A DNA stretch of 64,000 nucleotides. It comes from Syngnathus acus. Taxonomy: Eukaryota; Chordata; Actinopteri; Syngnathiformes; Syngnathidae. Position numbers and translations under genes: made by a program. The first letter of the stretch is position 1, and every line of letters starts with the position of its first letter. Below, piece after piece: positions 49,893 to 64,000 of the stretch. The stretch covers positions 248,001-312,000 of the forward strand of contig NC_051100.1 in NCBI RefSeq assembly GCF_901709675.1, written 5' to 3'. Under the pieces are notes generated by a model that worked only from the letters and a program-made list of their open reading frames with translations, did no database searches and was not told the DNA's origin.

Positions 49893-52800
49893 CTAAAGAC
49901 TGCTTTTCTTTTTAGGACGGAAAGGGGACTGGTCATTCCACTGCCTCGGTCCAGAAGGTCTGGAACAGAAAAACATAGCAGAGTACAATATGGAATAAGA
50001 TGTCAATTCAAATTCAAATGGAAAGCCTTGAGCATCAGCATTTATTAAACACAGCAACAAAATATTGTCATATTCTACAGTGGGGCAGTAGCTTAATAGC
50101 AGCATTTACTTCAACAAGGCGTTTTCAGCTCAGCAATGTTGACACAAACAGGGGAGAGGGGGGGGATGCGGGGGGTATGACATAATGGTACAACTCACTG
50201 ATTTCCATCTGAGCGTACATGAAGAACGCTACTTTCCTGGCGAGAACCTGTCAGCGCACAGAGACAACGTTCAGGATCACGCACACCAACGTCTGACAAA
50301 TATCAAGCAGGGCTGAAAACTAGTTACACTTTGGTACAGTCCGGTTTTCAGAGAGACACAGACACAAGGTCAAGTTCTTGACACAGGACCAGATCAAAAA
50401 ATGGGAACAACACATTCATACAATAAGCGGAGGCAAATGTCATACTTGTTTGATCATTGTAGATGGCACTGACTCCCTCCTCAAAAGTCACATTTAGGCC
50501 CATATCTGGAAAGGTTGAGGTTTGGATGGAGAGACTAAGGTCAATCCTGTGAGGCAATAGCAACATTGCGAGCTAAGGGTTTGGCATCGTACCGTTTGGA
50601 GTGCTGATGGCTCTGCTATTCACGACTCCTTGAGACTTTTCTGCAAGACACGCGGATGGAATGCTCCTTGTTTAGAGCTATTTTATATATACACGTGGGT
50701 ATATATAAAATATAGTACATATATATATGTATATATATATAATATATCATATATATATACACATATACAGTATACACACACATATATACAGTATACACAC
50801 ACATAATACAGTATATACACTTGAGCTGGTGCACCTGTTGTTCCCAGAGTGATGGAGTTTGACTGTCGTTCTGAGCCGGTTCTGGCCAAGAGATGCCTTC
50901 GCCTGCGACACAAATTCATTTTCATAGTTACGCATATCCATAGTATTGTTCAGATTCACTTTCACTGCACATTTGAAGCACCTCTGATTCAATCCAGGCC
51001 GAGATGTGAGGTCGTCAACAACAAATCCACTTGAATGGTTTCAGGAAAATCTTTTTCGATTTAAAGATTTGTTTTGGGTTTTTTTCTTTCACTTTTACAG
51101 GTTAGCAAAAAAGACATGTTGAATTTCCAGAAGAAATGATGCCAACAACATACATACGTACGTACGTACCTCTCACTCTGCCAAAGTCTTGCATGGAGCT
51201 GATTTGGATGTGGCGTGGAAAAGCTGAAAGGTTGCAGATTCTTTGACAAAGAAGTAGAGCGGTGCGCCAAAGCCTAGCAGAAGATAGCCAGTCATGAAGT
51301 GTGGCAAATGAAGCGGGACAAATGAAAGACGACAACAATAGGCAATGCTTTGTGGTTTGCGGCATTGACTCAGAAATGGACTTGATTCAGAATGTTTTGT
51401 GAGTATTGATGTATTGTGAGTGGTCATCTCCATCCATCCATCCATCCATCCATCCATCCATCCATCCATCCATCCATCCATCCATCCATCCATCCATCCA
51501 TCCATCCATCCATCCATCCCTCCCTCCATCCCTCCCTCCCTCCCTCCCTCCCTCCCAACCTGAGCTGCAAGCATTTTGGAGTCCTCATTCAGGTTGCAGT
51601 TGTCCATCGGCTTCTCCGGATGGCGGTCCTTCCCTGCTTGCTTTAGGGCAAAGTCCACTTCTGCTGCTAATTGCTCATCCCCGGCAAAAAACTCCTTGAC
51701 TTCTTGAGGGTAGTCCTGCATTGTCACCTAATACAAACAACAACATTGGGTGCCTTGTCTTTCTGTGTCGATGACCTCCTGAAAGTGCACCTGTAGCAAC
51801 CTGCAGGTAGGCTGTGAGATCTTTGAGGACAGGAGACTGTCTCTGCTCCAGTAAGCGCTTAAGACTGATGATGAGAGGAACGGTGTCCTCCACGAAAGCC
51901 TTCTTCCTGACCTGGGGTTCAAAGAAGCAAGCTTCAAGTACCTTTGAGCAAGCTGAAGCTGAACCTGGCATGATGGCCATTGACTCACCTGAGAAATCAC
52001 CTTATTTTGAGCTGCCTGGAAAACTGCTTTTGCCATGGTGCTCATATTTTCCTCGTCTTGTTCGTCCCCTGCAGCGCTCGCAGTGGCCTGAAGCTTCATC
52101 TCTTTCAAAGTCAGTATGTTGAAGGTGTCTGATAAAATGTCTTCCGCATCTGCATTCAGTGGCAGCTCTTCATTGGCAAAGCAGGCTGCAATGGAAAAGG
52201 GAAGGAAAGAAGCGTGCGCATCTCAAGTCAAGTCAAGTCAAGTCAAGTCAAGTCGATTTGTATAGCCCTAAATCACAAGCAGTCTCAAAGGGCTTCACAT
52301 AGACAAAAATTGACAATTATTCTCAAAGCATCCCCTGATCTTAAGCTCCCAAACTTGTCTCGGTAGCGCAATGTCCAAAGAGGTCATTGGTATTCTCGGA
52401 CTTTGCTCGTCCTTTGTGAAAGCAGCCCGGAAGACATTTGCAAGCATCTGATTTGGAAAACCATGCTGCTTAACTGTTGTCTGGTTGTTTTTCAAATCAC
52501 TAAAGAATAGCAAATGAACAAAAATGAATAGACGACAGTCAATCAAAGTTTGTTTGAAATAGTACCCTTTCATTCCAATAGAATTCTATCCGATGATTTG
52601 ATGGAGTAATGTATTCTAAAAATATTTGAGAGTGACAGCCGTGTAACGAAGGGTTCATTGTCACGAGATCAGTCTTTGACCACTTCAATGGCTTTTGGAT
52701 TGATTGATTGATTGATTGTGTTTATTGCACAGCAAATTGCATTTGTCGCATTTCTCACTCACCCAGGACACTTTGGTTCATCTTATTGGTGATCTTGAAG

Positions 52801-55576
52801 CGTTGCGCATCCGTCAAATGGAGCAGTAGAAAGCGGTAAATCCGAAAACGTTTCTCGCGGTGCTGAGGCCCCTTTAGGGAGAACCGAAGTTTTCCACTGA
52901 AAAAAGAATACATACAAATACTACCGTGTACTGCAGTGTTCACGGGAAAAAGCGGCAAGTGAGGGAGCTCTTGGCAACTTGGCTCCTATTCTCATTCCTT
53001 ACCTTTCAGTTTCAGTCAACTTGTAGGAATTATGTCCACTGTACAAATTGAAGTGGTAGATGCACTCAATGAAATGCTGACTAAACATTTCTGGGCTCTT
53101 TTTCAGCAGTATGTGAACCAGGCAGTATTCACACAGACTGTACAGACAGAAAAGACAATGCAGTCATTTGACATGAGCAATGAAAACAAAGATTTGACAT
53201 TGAAGCAGTATCTTCAGTCCCAACTCATCCAATTCATCTGCTGGCTTGCTGGCTGGCTGCTGAATACGCTTTGCGCATGGTGATGGGCTCCTGGGAAGCT
53301 TCCATTAATATAGCCATGGACTCAATCGAGTCTCCTCAAAACAATGTATGCATTCCCAGCAGCCCAGGTCCAATCGATTCTTTCGATAGCGTCTTTTAGG
53401 ATCAGGAAGTCAAACTGGAGAAATAATAATAATACGTACATCTAGCCCACATGCTCACAAGTCAAATGATTTCTTCCAAGTGCATAAAAAGGATTTGCGT
53501 GCGCTTCCTAAATGGTCAGCTCGATTGGCAGGCACCACTGTTTGATGTTTTGGGAAATCCGAGTACAGCGCGTCAAATGTCGTTCACCTGACGATGGCTG
53601 GGACAGGATCAACTAGCACCACCATGAAGCGGAAGAATAGAGAGCCCTTCCATTTTACAAACTCCTCCTAAAAGGAATCCAAAAAGGGTTGGGCTTTATT
53701 TTAGCATGTCTAAAGGAGAGCTCGAGACATGCTATGCATTTCCAACAAAGTGTGTTTGGCCCAGTCTCTTCCTACCTGGAGGAGGTTGGTGAGCATGATG
53801 AGAGCATGCTCCCGGATGATTGTTTGGTCGTCTCGTAGACAGGCGGAAATGTCGGGGATGTAGCGATCCACCATATTTGTGTATCGAACGCATAGGTCAC
53901 ACATGATCACCACAATGTTGTTGCGTACGGCCACTTCTGTACCGAGCTCCAGCTCTCTGGCGAACACGGGAAGGTACTTGCGGACCAGTTCCTCATGTTG
54001 CAGACACAGCTTACCTGATCCAGTTGGAAAGTATTGGACAAAGGCAAACCAAGAACAGCACCAGATTGCTCACCCAAAGTAATGACGCCGTGGGCTCGGA
54101 CTTTGGTCGGCAGCAAGTTGCTTTGGAAGACGGGAAGTGAAGCTGCTAGCTCATCTTGACAATTTGTCAATTGTAAATAGAGAAGACAATTGTGGATACA
54201 GACAACAAATATGAAGAAGAAGAAGAAGGGGGGGGGGGGGGGGGGGGGGGGAAACAACAACAACAAAAGCCATGTAGTAATAGTGTACCTTGTAATTTGT
54301 CTGGATTTGGGATAAGGACAGATTCCACAAGCAAGATCATTCTTTTGGACACTCGAGCAGGACAGTTGAGTGAGGCAACACCAAAGGTGTGAAGGTGTTT
54401 CACCTGGAAGACAACATTCTTTTCAGTGAGACACAATTATTGGTCATGAAAGAAACAATTTGCTTTTGAATCGGTGCGCTATTTGGAATGAACTCTTCAA
54501 CAAAACATTGTTTGAGTGCAGGAACGGCCTCCAAATTGAAGAGTAGCATCATTTTGGGCGACTTGGAAACATAGTAACAGATGTGAAAATGTAGTTCTCA
54601 CCATCAGCTCTTCATTAACGTTGTGGATTCCATTTTTGGTCAGGATTATAGCAGCCAGATAAGACTCACAAATTGACACCAGCTCACCACAGTGATGATT
54701 CAGGAAAGCCTAAGAAAAAAAAGAACGACGACCTTGTCATATTTCTTCCGACGTTTGAATTCATTTGGTGATAGCACAGAAGAGTGCAAACTTTCTTTCT
54801 GTTGTGCTCGTCAACACACGTAGTATATATGTATGCTGGGTGCTTTCTACCCTTTAGGCTTTTCAATTTACAAGGGACAAAGTTAGTTCGTGGAGCTAAG
54901 TACTACTTTGAATAACACTGGGTTACTGAAAGCAAACTCCAACCTGAGTTTGCTTGACATCTTCACCGCTGCCAATTTGATGCAGAGTATCTATGGCAGC
55001 ACTGATAGCCTCAAGAGACATGGTAAAGGACTTCAGCCAAGGCATCATATCATCTGCAGACAAAGCAAAAAATGCATCCAGAATACGCTCGGACAAAGGC
55101 GACAAAGGTTCCGTCACTCACCAACAATCCGAGCCTTTGTGTCTTCATTCAAGTGAGCAGAAATGTCTCCAATCACACCCAGAATGTGACAGCAGGTTGT
55201 CGCGCTCACATTTTTGGATCTGGGGAAGGAAGGCAAGATGATGAGTACGTCACATCCATGTTTGCACAAGCTAAATGTAGCCCACCCTACCTGACCATGT
55301 TGTCCCAGGCATCCATGAGTTTGCCATATGGAATTTTGGGAGATGCAGAAACCACCTTGGAAAGCAGCAGCCAGGCTCCACGACTGTGATCAGCCTCCGT
55401 GTGCGAAATCAGATTCGTTACAAATGTTTCCGTAAACTTGTTTTGTTTAGTCCAGATGGTGATGGCCCGACTGAAATATTGGCTGGAGAACAGAAACCAA
55501 CCAACAAATAATGACTAGTATAATAATCACGCTCTCTCAATAGAACTAGAATGCCCGTTGTTTTTGTTCGCTCGCT

Positions 55577-55607
<31 letters not shown>

Positions 55608-58600
55608 TCGCACGCACTTCGAAGGTACTCAAAGTTGAGGTGATATCATTCAAGTCCATGCTTGTGAAAGATCAATGAAAGAAAGTGCCAAACCTAAGGC
55701 TGTGACACTCGTCGCAGAGCAGATTTAGCAGCTTCCAGGTCAGCCTCTGACTGCTATCAAGATGGCGGCAGGCGGCGTAGGCTTTGACCTGGCTGAGCAA
55801 GATGTGGTCGAGAGCCTCCAGGGCCTTCTCCTGGACGGCGCTCTCGCAATCTTCAACCGCCGGTACCACGCCCAGCAGCCATGCCTTCTGCGCCAGGCTG
55901 CAATCCGGTTTAGCCTGCCAGTGGTCGTTGGCAGTGGATGACGCAATCGTTTCCATGCACTCACTCCATCTGAAAAGGCGGACTCACGTGAAGGATCTCG
56001 TCCACACACTGCAAGGCTTTCTTTTTCACAGACACAGCCGGGTCTCGACAGCGCTCCGAGAGCATAGAAAGGTTCTCCCAGCTCGTTGGGATCACGCCGT
56101 GCTTCAGAAGACCTACTAGGGCCTGGAAAAGGCAAAGAGAAAAGGAACGGAACCATCCGTACCAATATGGACATCGAGAGCGTGCACGGAAGGACGGGCA
56201 AGGTCAAACTACCTGCAGTGCTGATTTGCGAACATTACACTTGGAGTCTTGCACACGCCGCATGAGAAGAGCCATGTTCTCTCTCGCTTCATTGGAAAAA
56301 GAAAAATCATCGTCATCATCATCACGTCACCTGAAGCATTGGCGTTCAAACAGCGGTGCCTCAAAACGTTGGCGCGCGCGTTTAGTAGGACTCACCATCA
56401 CAGACAGAGCTCTCGGTGCTAGCGACCTCCACAGTCCTGAACGGCAAGGTCTGGAAGCTTTTCTGTGGATGCTGGGAACCGCCTGAAACACCATTCAGAA
56501 ATGCGTTTTAGGCTCATCTGGACATGTTGCACAAAAACCACATAGCCCTACCAAACTTTACCTTCTGTACTTTCCCCTTCCAATAGAGTTTGGGTTACAG
56601 CTAGAAGAAAAGGGTCATTTAGTCATTGTGCGGGAACAAGGACATCGCCATACCAGCTTTCCGTCCCATTGAATTAAAAAATTAAAACAACACCGAACGG
56701 TAGTTTATTTTGGTCACTACAACGTCATCGGCCACTTATTATCATGACATAATGATATCGCTCCATTTCAATCTTTTGGGGAAAATCTTCTTTTAGAAGA
56801 CGCAATCGTATTTTTTCCATTGCTATTGCAAAATCAATGTCACCCAGATGGGGTGAAAAGAACCCCAACGTGTTCGACAAATTTGTTTTTTTCTTGTTTT
56901 GCAAAACGATGCTATATGGGCAACATTATGAATCAAAGATATTCATAGTTTGGCACTTTACAGGGAAAACAAATCTTTACTGGCAGAGAAGAGGCTTTGG
57001 ATAGCGCAGGTAGCATTGAGTGAAGGCAACTCCAGACACTGAGCCAAGCAGGCCAGGACGTGGCTTTGGACAGTGGTGGAGTGGTCATTGCGTCGAGCGA
57101 ACAACAGGTTCTGGATGAGGAAGCGATGCGGCAGGTAGCGGGCCAGAGCCGCGTGCTCGTCACATTCCTCCGGCCTCCTCTCCGGCTGCCCCAGTAGAAC
57201 CATCGTGACATCCACAGAGAACAGGCGAGACACCATCTGCCAAAGCAGCCCTTAATCATTTGTCGTCGTCTTTTACACGTGCCAATCGCGATACGGAACA
57301 TTGGATTGTACCTAGTGGATGGCTGGGGATTACCTTGGATTGTCTGGAGAAGTTATACAGCCACTTGATGAAGTGCGCACAGTCTGTACTTGACATCTCT
57401 GATATCAGCGTGCCAACAGCTTGGGCCGCGTGCTTTCGAAACTCACATTTTTCCACAATCTCCACCCCGTGGAAAAAGACATCGGAGAAGGTGAGCAGGT
57501 GGCATCGAGTGCGACACAAATGCTGGGGCTATTTGGGCTGAATGACTCACCTGAAAACAAATGTGCTGCACGAGCACTTTTAAGAGAGGAAGAGCCACTT
57601 CTTTCAGCTCGTTCACAATGTGACTACGGTTCCAAATGGAAAGAATGACAATTACAAGATTGATACGCCTCCAACCCCTTTGCCTTTGTTTCGAGACGTT
57701 CATCTGTACAATTCAATCAGCTCATTTATAGTCAAATCTTAAGAGCTAGCTGCACAGTATAGTAGCCATTTGTCTCATCCAATCATCCACTTTACCAGAC
57801 AAAGCGGATGGCTTGATCCCGTGCGGCGAGTACTGCGTGGCTGAGTACGAGCAAGGTCGGTCTGCTTCTGTCCTCTTTATTCATCATCAGGATTACGTAG
57901 AGAAGTCGGTGGAAAACCCTCCTCAGCGACTGGACGGACAGACGGACGGACAGACAGTCAGACAGTCAGTCAGTCAGACAGTCAGTCAGACAGTCAGACA
58001 GATGAAGCGGATACTCCGGATGTCAGCATGTGAATGAAAATTACTTCTTTTTGGTCTCCATGTTTTGGTGCGCAAATCAGCCGCAGGCCGTAGAAGGCCA
58101 TCTCGGGAAGGCTCCGCAATTCTCGGACGTCTCTGTGGATCGAAACGACGTAAGCGCCAGGTTCGGCCGGAAACGATGAAGGGAAAACTCAACCACCAGC
58201 GCCGTACCGTTCGGCAGAAAAGTTGGGCTCTCCGATGACTGGTTCAAAGTAAATCAACTTGGTAAAAATCTGCAGACAAAATGAAACAGGTTGATGACAA
58301 ACAGGTGAGGTCGGCCGGCATCTTAAGCGTTACCTGGACGCAACGGCAAGCACTTTGCGCTTTGTCTTTGAGTGACAATGTCTGCAAAAGTCGGAGAAGA
58401 CTTTGAACCAGAAGAACCAGCGCATCTCGGATCTTATTTAGGTCTTGACTTGAGAAGATGAGCTCCTCTTCCTCATCGACTTCCATCTGCAGGCGACAGA
58501 CACACTTATGCATCACTATCGCCCGACATTATTCACTGAATGCGCTTGGAAGAAAAACGGTTGAAAATGTCAGGCTGGCATTAAGATCAACCATACGGGC

Positions 58601-59892
58601 TCTTTGAATGGGGAGACCTCTTGAGTTTCCTTCCGGTGTGGTTTGGAACGCTTGCCCTCTGCCTGAGAAGTCTTGACAGTGCCCTTCTTGCGCTTTTTGC
58701 CAAAGTCTTGAGGCCAGCAGTGAGCGCTTGCACTCAAGCAAGTGTCCAATAAAATCTCGTGAAAAACTTTGTTGCCAATGCTTCCTAGAAGACAGATACA
58801 GTCATATGTAGAAGTGTTGAAGACAAATGATGTATGTCAAACTATACTTCCCATTTACCTGGGATTCCAAGCAGCAACAGATAGAGGGAAGCAGCATGAA
58901 GGCTAGCCACCCTCTGCTGAACATTCGCTGCTTTGGCTTTGCCCGGCAAAACAAAGGAGGACAGCACAGCCACCAAAGACTGCACCGAAACACCATTCTC
59001 CCTCAGCTGCATCCAGATACTCTACAGCAGAACAAAGAGGCTTGACAAAAGCATTTTCATTCCAAATGATTGCAGACAGTGCTGAATGGCAGTCCCTTTC
59101 TTCTTCCTCATTCCCTGATGCACGCACTCTGCAGATCACAGCGTGGACCAAATATACCTGAAAACTGGCATCGGTGCTAGGAGACTGTTGTTCCTCAGAA
59201 AGCGCCAGCAGATATGCGTACAGTCTTCTGAAATCTTCCTCTCCGCAGGCTGCCAATTCCTCCTCTATGTTATCATCGTCCATCGGTACCATCTCTGTAA
59301 ATTCTGCATCCCACACTGCATTCACCCAGGCTGAAAAGAAAGAAAGAATCAAAGTTTATGACATGACCAAGAAGAACAATAAATGATTTATAAAATAAGT
59401 TGTCAGTCGTTACAATACTCCACGTTAAAACAGAAGTGGCATTAACATAACATGCATGCTTTGTGGCTTTCTCGGCGGTCAAGCCAGTCATATCGTTCAA
59501 ACGTTGTATCCCAAATACGCGCTGTGTTGGCCAGGAACTTTCTCAATGTCAATTCAAAATTCCTTAGAATGCCGGTTTTTTTTGGACAGTAAAACAACGA
59601 AATACTATGACTCCAAATTAATATCGATACTGTTAATGAAATCAATGTAATCGTGTCAATAAAGCCCGCTGTGCCCTTGGTCAGGCTTAAAATAAACAAG
59701 AACGAAGTTAAGAATGTACGAGTGTAGTCATAAAAACAGAAAGAATATAGATTATCCATGGAATGTGTTCAACTCGTGGGACTCATACCTTTAAGTTACG
59801 CGTAATTTTGTCTGCAATTATCTCGTATTCGCAAATTTACCTTGTGGGACTTGGTTCAGTTTCAAAAACCGCAACGGAGACGTCAACTCCAT
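49893..59892 (-). CDS. ncapd3: Condensin-II non-SMC subunit D3 (CAP-D3)
   Basis: HEAT-repeat subunit of condensin II, which compacts chromosomes in the nucleus and in mitosis. Thirty-five coding exons, minus strand: 59841-59892, 59158-59330, 58859-59021, 58618-58784, 58334-58486, 58208-58269, 58045-58132, 57796-57929, 57551-57623, 57334-57459, 56981-57236, 56562-56600, 56396-56482, 56213-56286, 55988-56122, 55694-55959, 55291-55482, 55122-55219, 54944-55053, 54602-54709, 54289-54403, 54074-54154, 53776-54014, 53588-53667, 53003-53137, 52763-52896, 51989-52185, 51801-51911, 51560-51727, 51170-51240, 50835-50902, 50593-50640, 50446-50505, 50199-50247, 49893-49959 (TAG). Phases all agree: 4,179 nt, 1,392 residues, slightly shorter than human. 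Diagnostic motifs: VMCDLC-type [58 protein letters not shown], and a C terminus [19 protein letters not shown]. The last third of the tail is poorly conserved, so the smallest exons there are less sure. Confidence 0.95.
51427..51556. repeat. CATC/CCTC tetranucleotide array in ncapd3 intron 29
   Basis: About 22 CATC units followed by about 10 CCTC units running up to the exon 29 donor at 51559. Confidence 0.95.
52225..52315. repeat. Dispersed repeat with TCAAG head and TTTGTATAGCCC core
   Basis: Six TCAAG units followed by GATTTGTATAGCCCTAAATC and CTCAAAGGGCTTCACATAGA, a sequence I know as widespread in fish genomes, probably a retroposon end. In ncapd3 intron 26. Confidence 0.55.
55568..55618. 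repeat. ACGC tetranucleotide repeat, ncapd3 intron 16
   Basis: CGCTCGCTCGC followed by about ten GCAC units, between ncapd3 exons 16 and 17. Confidence 0.9.
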
Positions 59893-60600
59893 TTTGAATA
59901 AAACCCGCCACCAGCCAGTTTTGCACTTGCGCAGTACATATCGGTTTCATCGGAAATGACGTTAATGCCCGTCATTACCCGTCCTCGGATTTCATCCGTG
60001 TCCAAATTGGGCAGGCTGCGTCCTCGATAGGATGGTACGGGCGACGTAACGTCATTTCCGGATCGCGCCGGCAACACGTCACGTGACAAACGAAAGCAGC
60101 CTTGAGAGCGGCCTTCGTTTCCATGGCGACGGGCTTCTTTCGTTCTTTCAATCATCCATTTTGACTCAGTTTGGGGCTTGATTGAATGTGACATGTCATC
60201 AGGCGGTACAAAACACTATTCCAGTAGCTTTAACATATTTGAAATAAAAATATATTCCCAGAGAGTCTTTCAAACTGAATTCAGTCGCCTTTATTATGAA
60301 AACAAGAGAACATTGTATTTATATGAAATTCTGCACTTAGGTTACCACCATACACAACAGTTTGCAAACAGATCTTATGTAACTGTCAAATCCCCCCAAA
60401 TGTAGAATAAATAATTGTGTAGTCTTTACAATGCATCTCAACAAGAATCACAGAAGGACCTTTTCATTTTATAGTCTTGGAGTACATTATTTTCTGTTTA
60501 GTATTACATATTGAATCAAGACAATTTTAAGAATGCATTAGATTACTGAACAAATGTGAGATCTGACATATGGGTCTATACATATATATATATCTATAGA

Positions 60601-60637
<37 letters not shown>

Positions 60638-61298
60638 TATATAGTATATGTATATATAGTACTATTACTACTACTAGCAATAGTACTATGCTATAGTACT
60701 AGTAATATGACCACCTATAATTCAGTTTATATCAATATATCTATACACACACACACGCACGCACACAAATAACAGGAAAAAAAAATCCCTCACCCCATGG
60801 GGATGATGTGTATGGGTTCTTCGGGCTCAGGTCCCCTCCAAGAGAAGGTGGCAAGTTTGAGGGTTCTCGGTCATATGTGTTGTCCACTAGTACTACTTCA
60901 ACTACTACTAAGAAAAATTAAGATAATGTGCAATTCTCTCAATCCACCCAATGCATTTAGCAGATCCAAGCTGAAGAAGATTTACACATGTACACACATC
61001 CGCACAAGTATGCAAGTTTTTTTTTTCCTGTATATATACACGTGTGTGTGTGCGTGCCAACCACCCACCCACCCACACCCACACCCACACAGTACTGAAG
61101 TTGAGATGCTGTATTGTGAAACATCTATGGCCGATGAATTGAGGGGGGGCTTCATATGGAGACAGAACAGATAGGTAACAGAATGACAAAAGGAAAGCCA
61201 AAACAAGATAATGAGAGGCATACAAAAGAAAAAAAAAAACTTCACGAAACAAATTGTTAGCAAACTCAAAATGGAATGCAGTGATGAACGCGCGCGCG

Positions 61299-61353
<55 letters not shown>

Positions 61354-61770
61354 CAAACACACACCTGCACACAAACACACGCGCACACAAACACACGCGC
61401 ACACACACTTGTGGAGTCTGATGAGCAGGTGGAATAAAATTAGTGTGAATGAAGTGAGCCAAATGGGAGCGATAGATAGATATTGGTTGTCTGGGCCAAG
61501 TCTGGTGAAATGATCACCGTTTGATCCAATTTGTCATCAATAGCAGGACAGGGTGACAAGACGAAGGCTTTATTTGTTTTTGGTAGTGTGCTACATTATG
61601 GTAGAAATACAGGCAACTTCATCTTGTTCTCACATAAGCATGTGATTCATGTCATGTCATGTCATGTCATCCCTACCCGGTCAGGTTGCGGTAGAGGAAG
61701 ATGGCAGCCAGGCATACCGACTGACCGAGCGTAGAATCAATCGCCAGCGGGACGGGCTGTGCTTTTGCGC
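59893..61770. other. rab1 3' UTR and ncapd3 promoter region
   Basis: The low end (59893-60170) is the ncapd3 5' flank, with GC-rich words such as GATCGCGCCGGCAAC at about 60061. The rest is probably the long rab1 3' UTR (AATAAA on the minus strand at 60295-60290), holding TA repeats (60585-60660), CA repeats (61301-61405) and CATGT pentamers near 61645. No other coding sequence. Confidence 0.5.
60290..60295 (-). terminator. Polyadenylation signal candidate, rab1
   Basis: AATAAA on the minus strand, about 1.48 kb after the rab1 stop and 400 bp before the ncapd3 start, consistent with tandem genes on one strand. Confidence 0.4.
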
Positions 61771-63785
<2,015 letters not shown>

Positions 63786-64000
63786 CTGTAAAGGACAGAC
63801 AGACAGATAGATAGATAGAAAGAAAGATGGATAGATAGATAGAATGTGTTGGTCAATTAAGATCAACATGTTAAGTCGTTTGTGGATTGGTCTAAGAAAT
63901 ATACTCTTCCTTAGTCATAAAAAAAGAAATTGCAAAGGAATTACAATTCATGACCACAGACAATCACAACAGTCACGTACTTCAAATATTGCCAGTTGAC

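Overview
This is eukaryotic nuclear DNA, almost certainly from a bony (teleost) fish. Genes are split by short GT-AG introns, microsatellites are very dense, and the proteins are vertebrate (FGF8, TLX1, condensin-II CAP-D3, RAB1, a class II GLUT). The compact introns suit a small-genome teleost, but I cannot name the species. I rebuilt exons by reading splice sites and phase by eye. Gene spans include introns, and exon coordinates are in the evidence fields.

Layout, left to right. (1) 839-3179, minus: first four coding exons of fgf8; the last exon lies off the left edge. (2) 3.2-11.8 kb: repeat-rich intergenic DNA with one LTR-like insertion. (3) 11.8-14.8 kb, minus: class II facilitative sugar transporter, slc2a15/9/11-like. 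(4) 17.8-21.9 kb: two intact six-exon secreted C-type lectin genes, head to head, forming the arms of a near-identical inverted duplication. (5) 21.9-33.7 kb: large intergenic region upstream of tlx1 with two more solo-LTR-like insertions, two copies of another dispersed repeat and non-repetitive blocks that may be regulatory. (6) 33.7-36.3 kb, plus: complete tlx1. (7) 39.9-43.8 kb, minus: seven-exon gene resembling human C8orf58 (DUF4657). (8) 43.8-49.9 kb: no convincing gene, much simple sequence, one LTR-like copy. (9) 49.9-59.9 kb, minus: ncapd3, 35 coding exons that join in frame to 1,392 codons plus stop. (10) 61.8-63.8 kb, minus: exons 2-6 of rab1; exon 1 is off the right edge.

The genes are not an operon-like unit. 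fgf8 and tlx1 are developmental regulators that are also linked in other vertebrates (human 10q24). ncapd3 (chromosome condensation) and rab1 (ER-Golgi transport) are housekeeping genes. The lectin pair is a local duplication.

The most noteworthy findings are: the inverted lectin duplication with differences concentrated in the last exon; two families of TG...CA-ended, 5-bp-TSD, solo-LTR-like elements, one carrying a 48-bp minisatellite expanded from 3 to 17 units; repeated CTGN/GGCA tetranucleotide arrays across the window; and a few orphan exon-like segments I could not assign.
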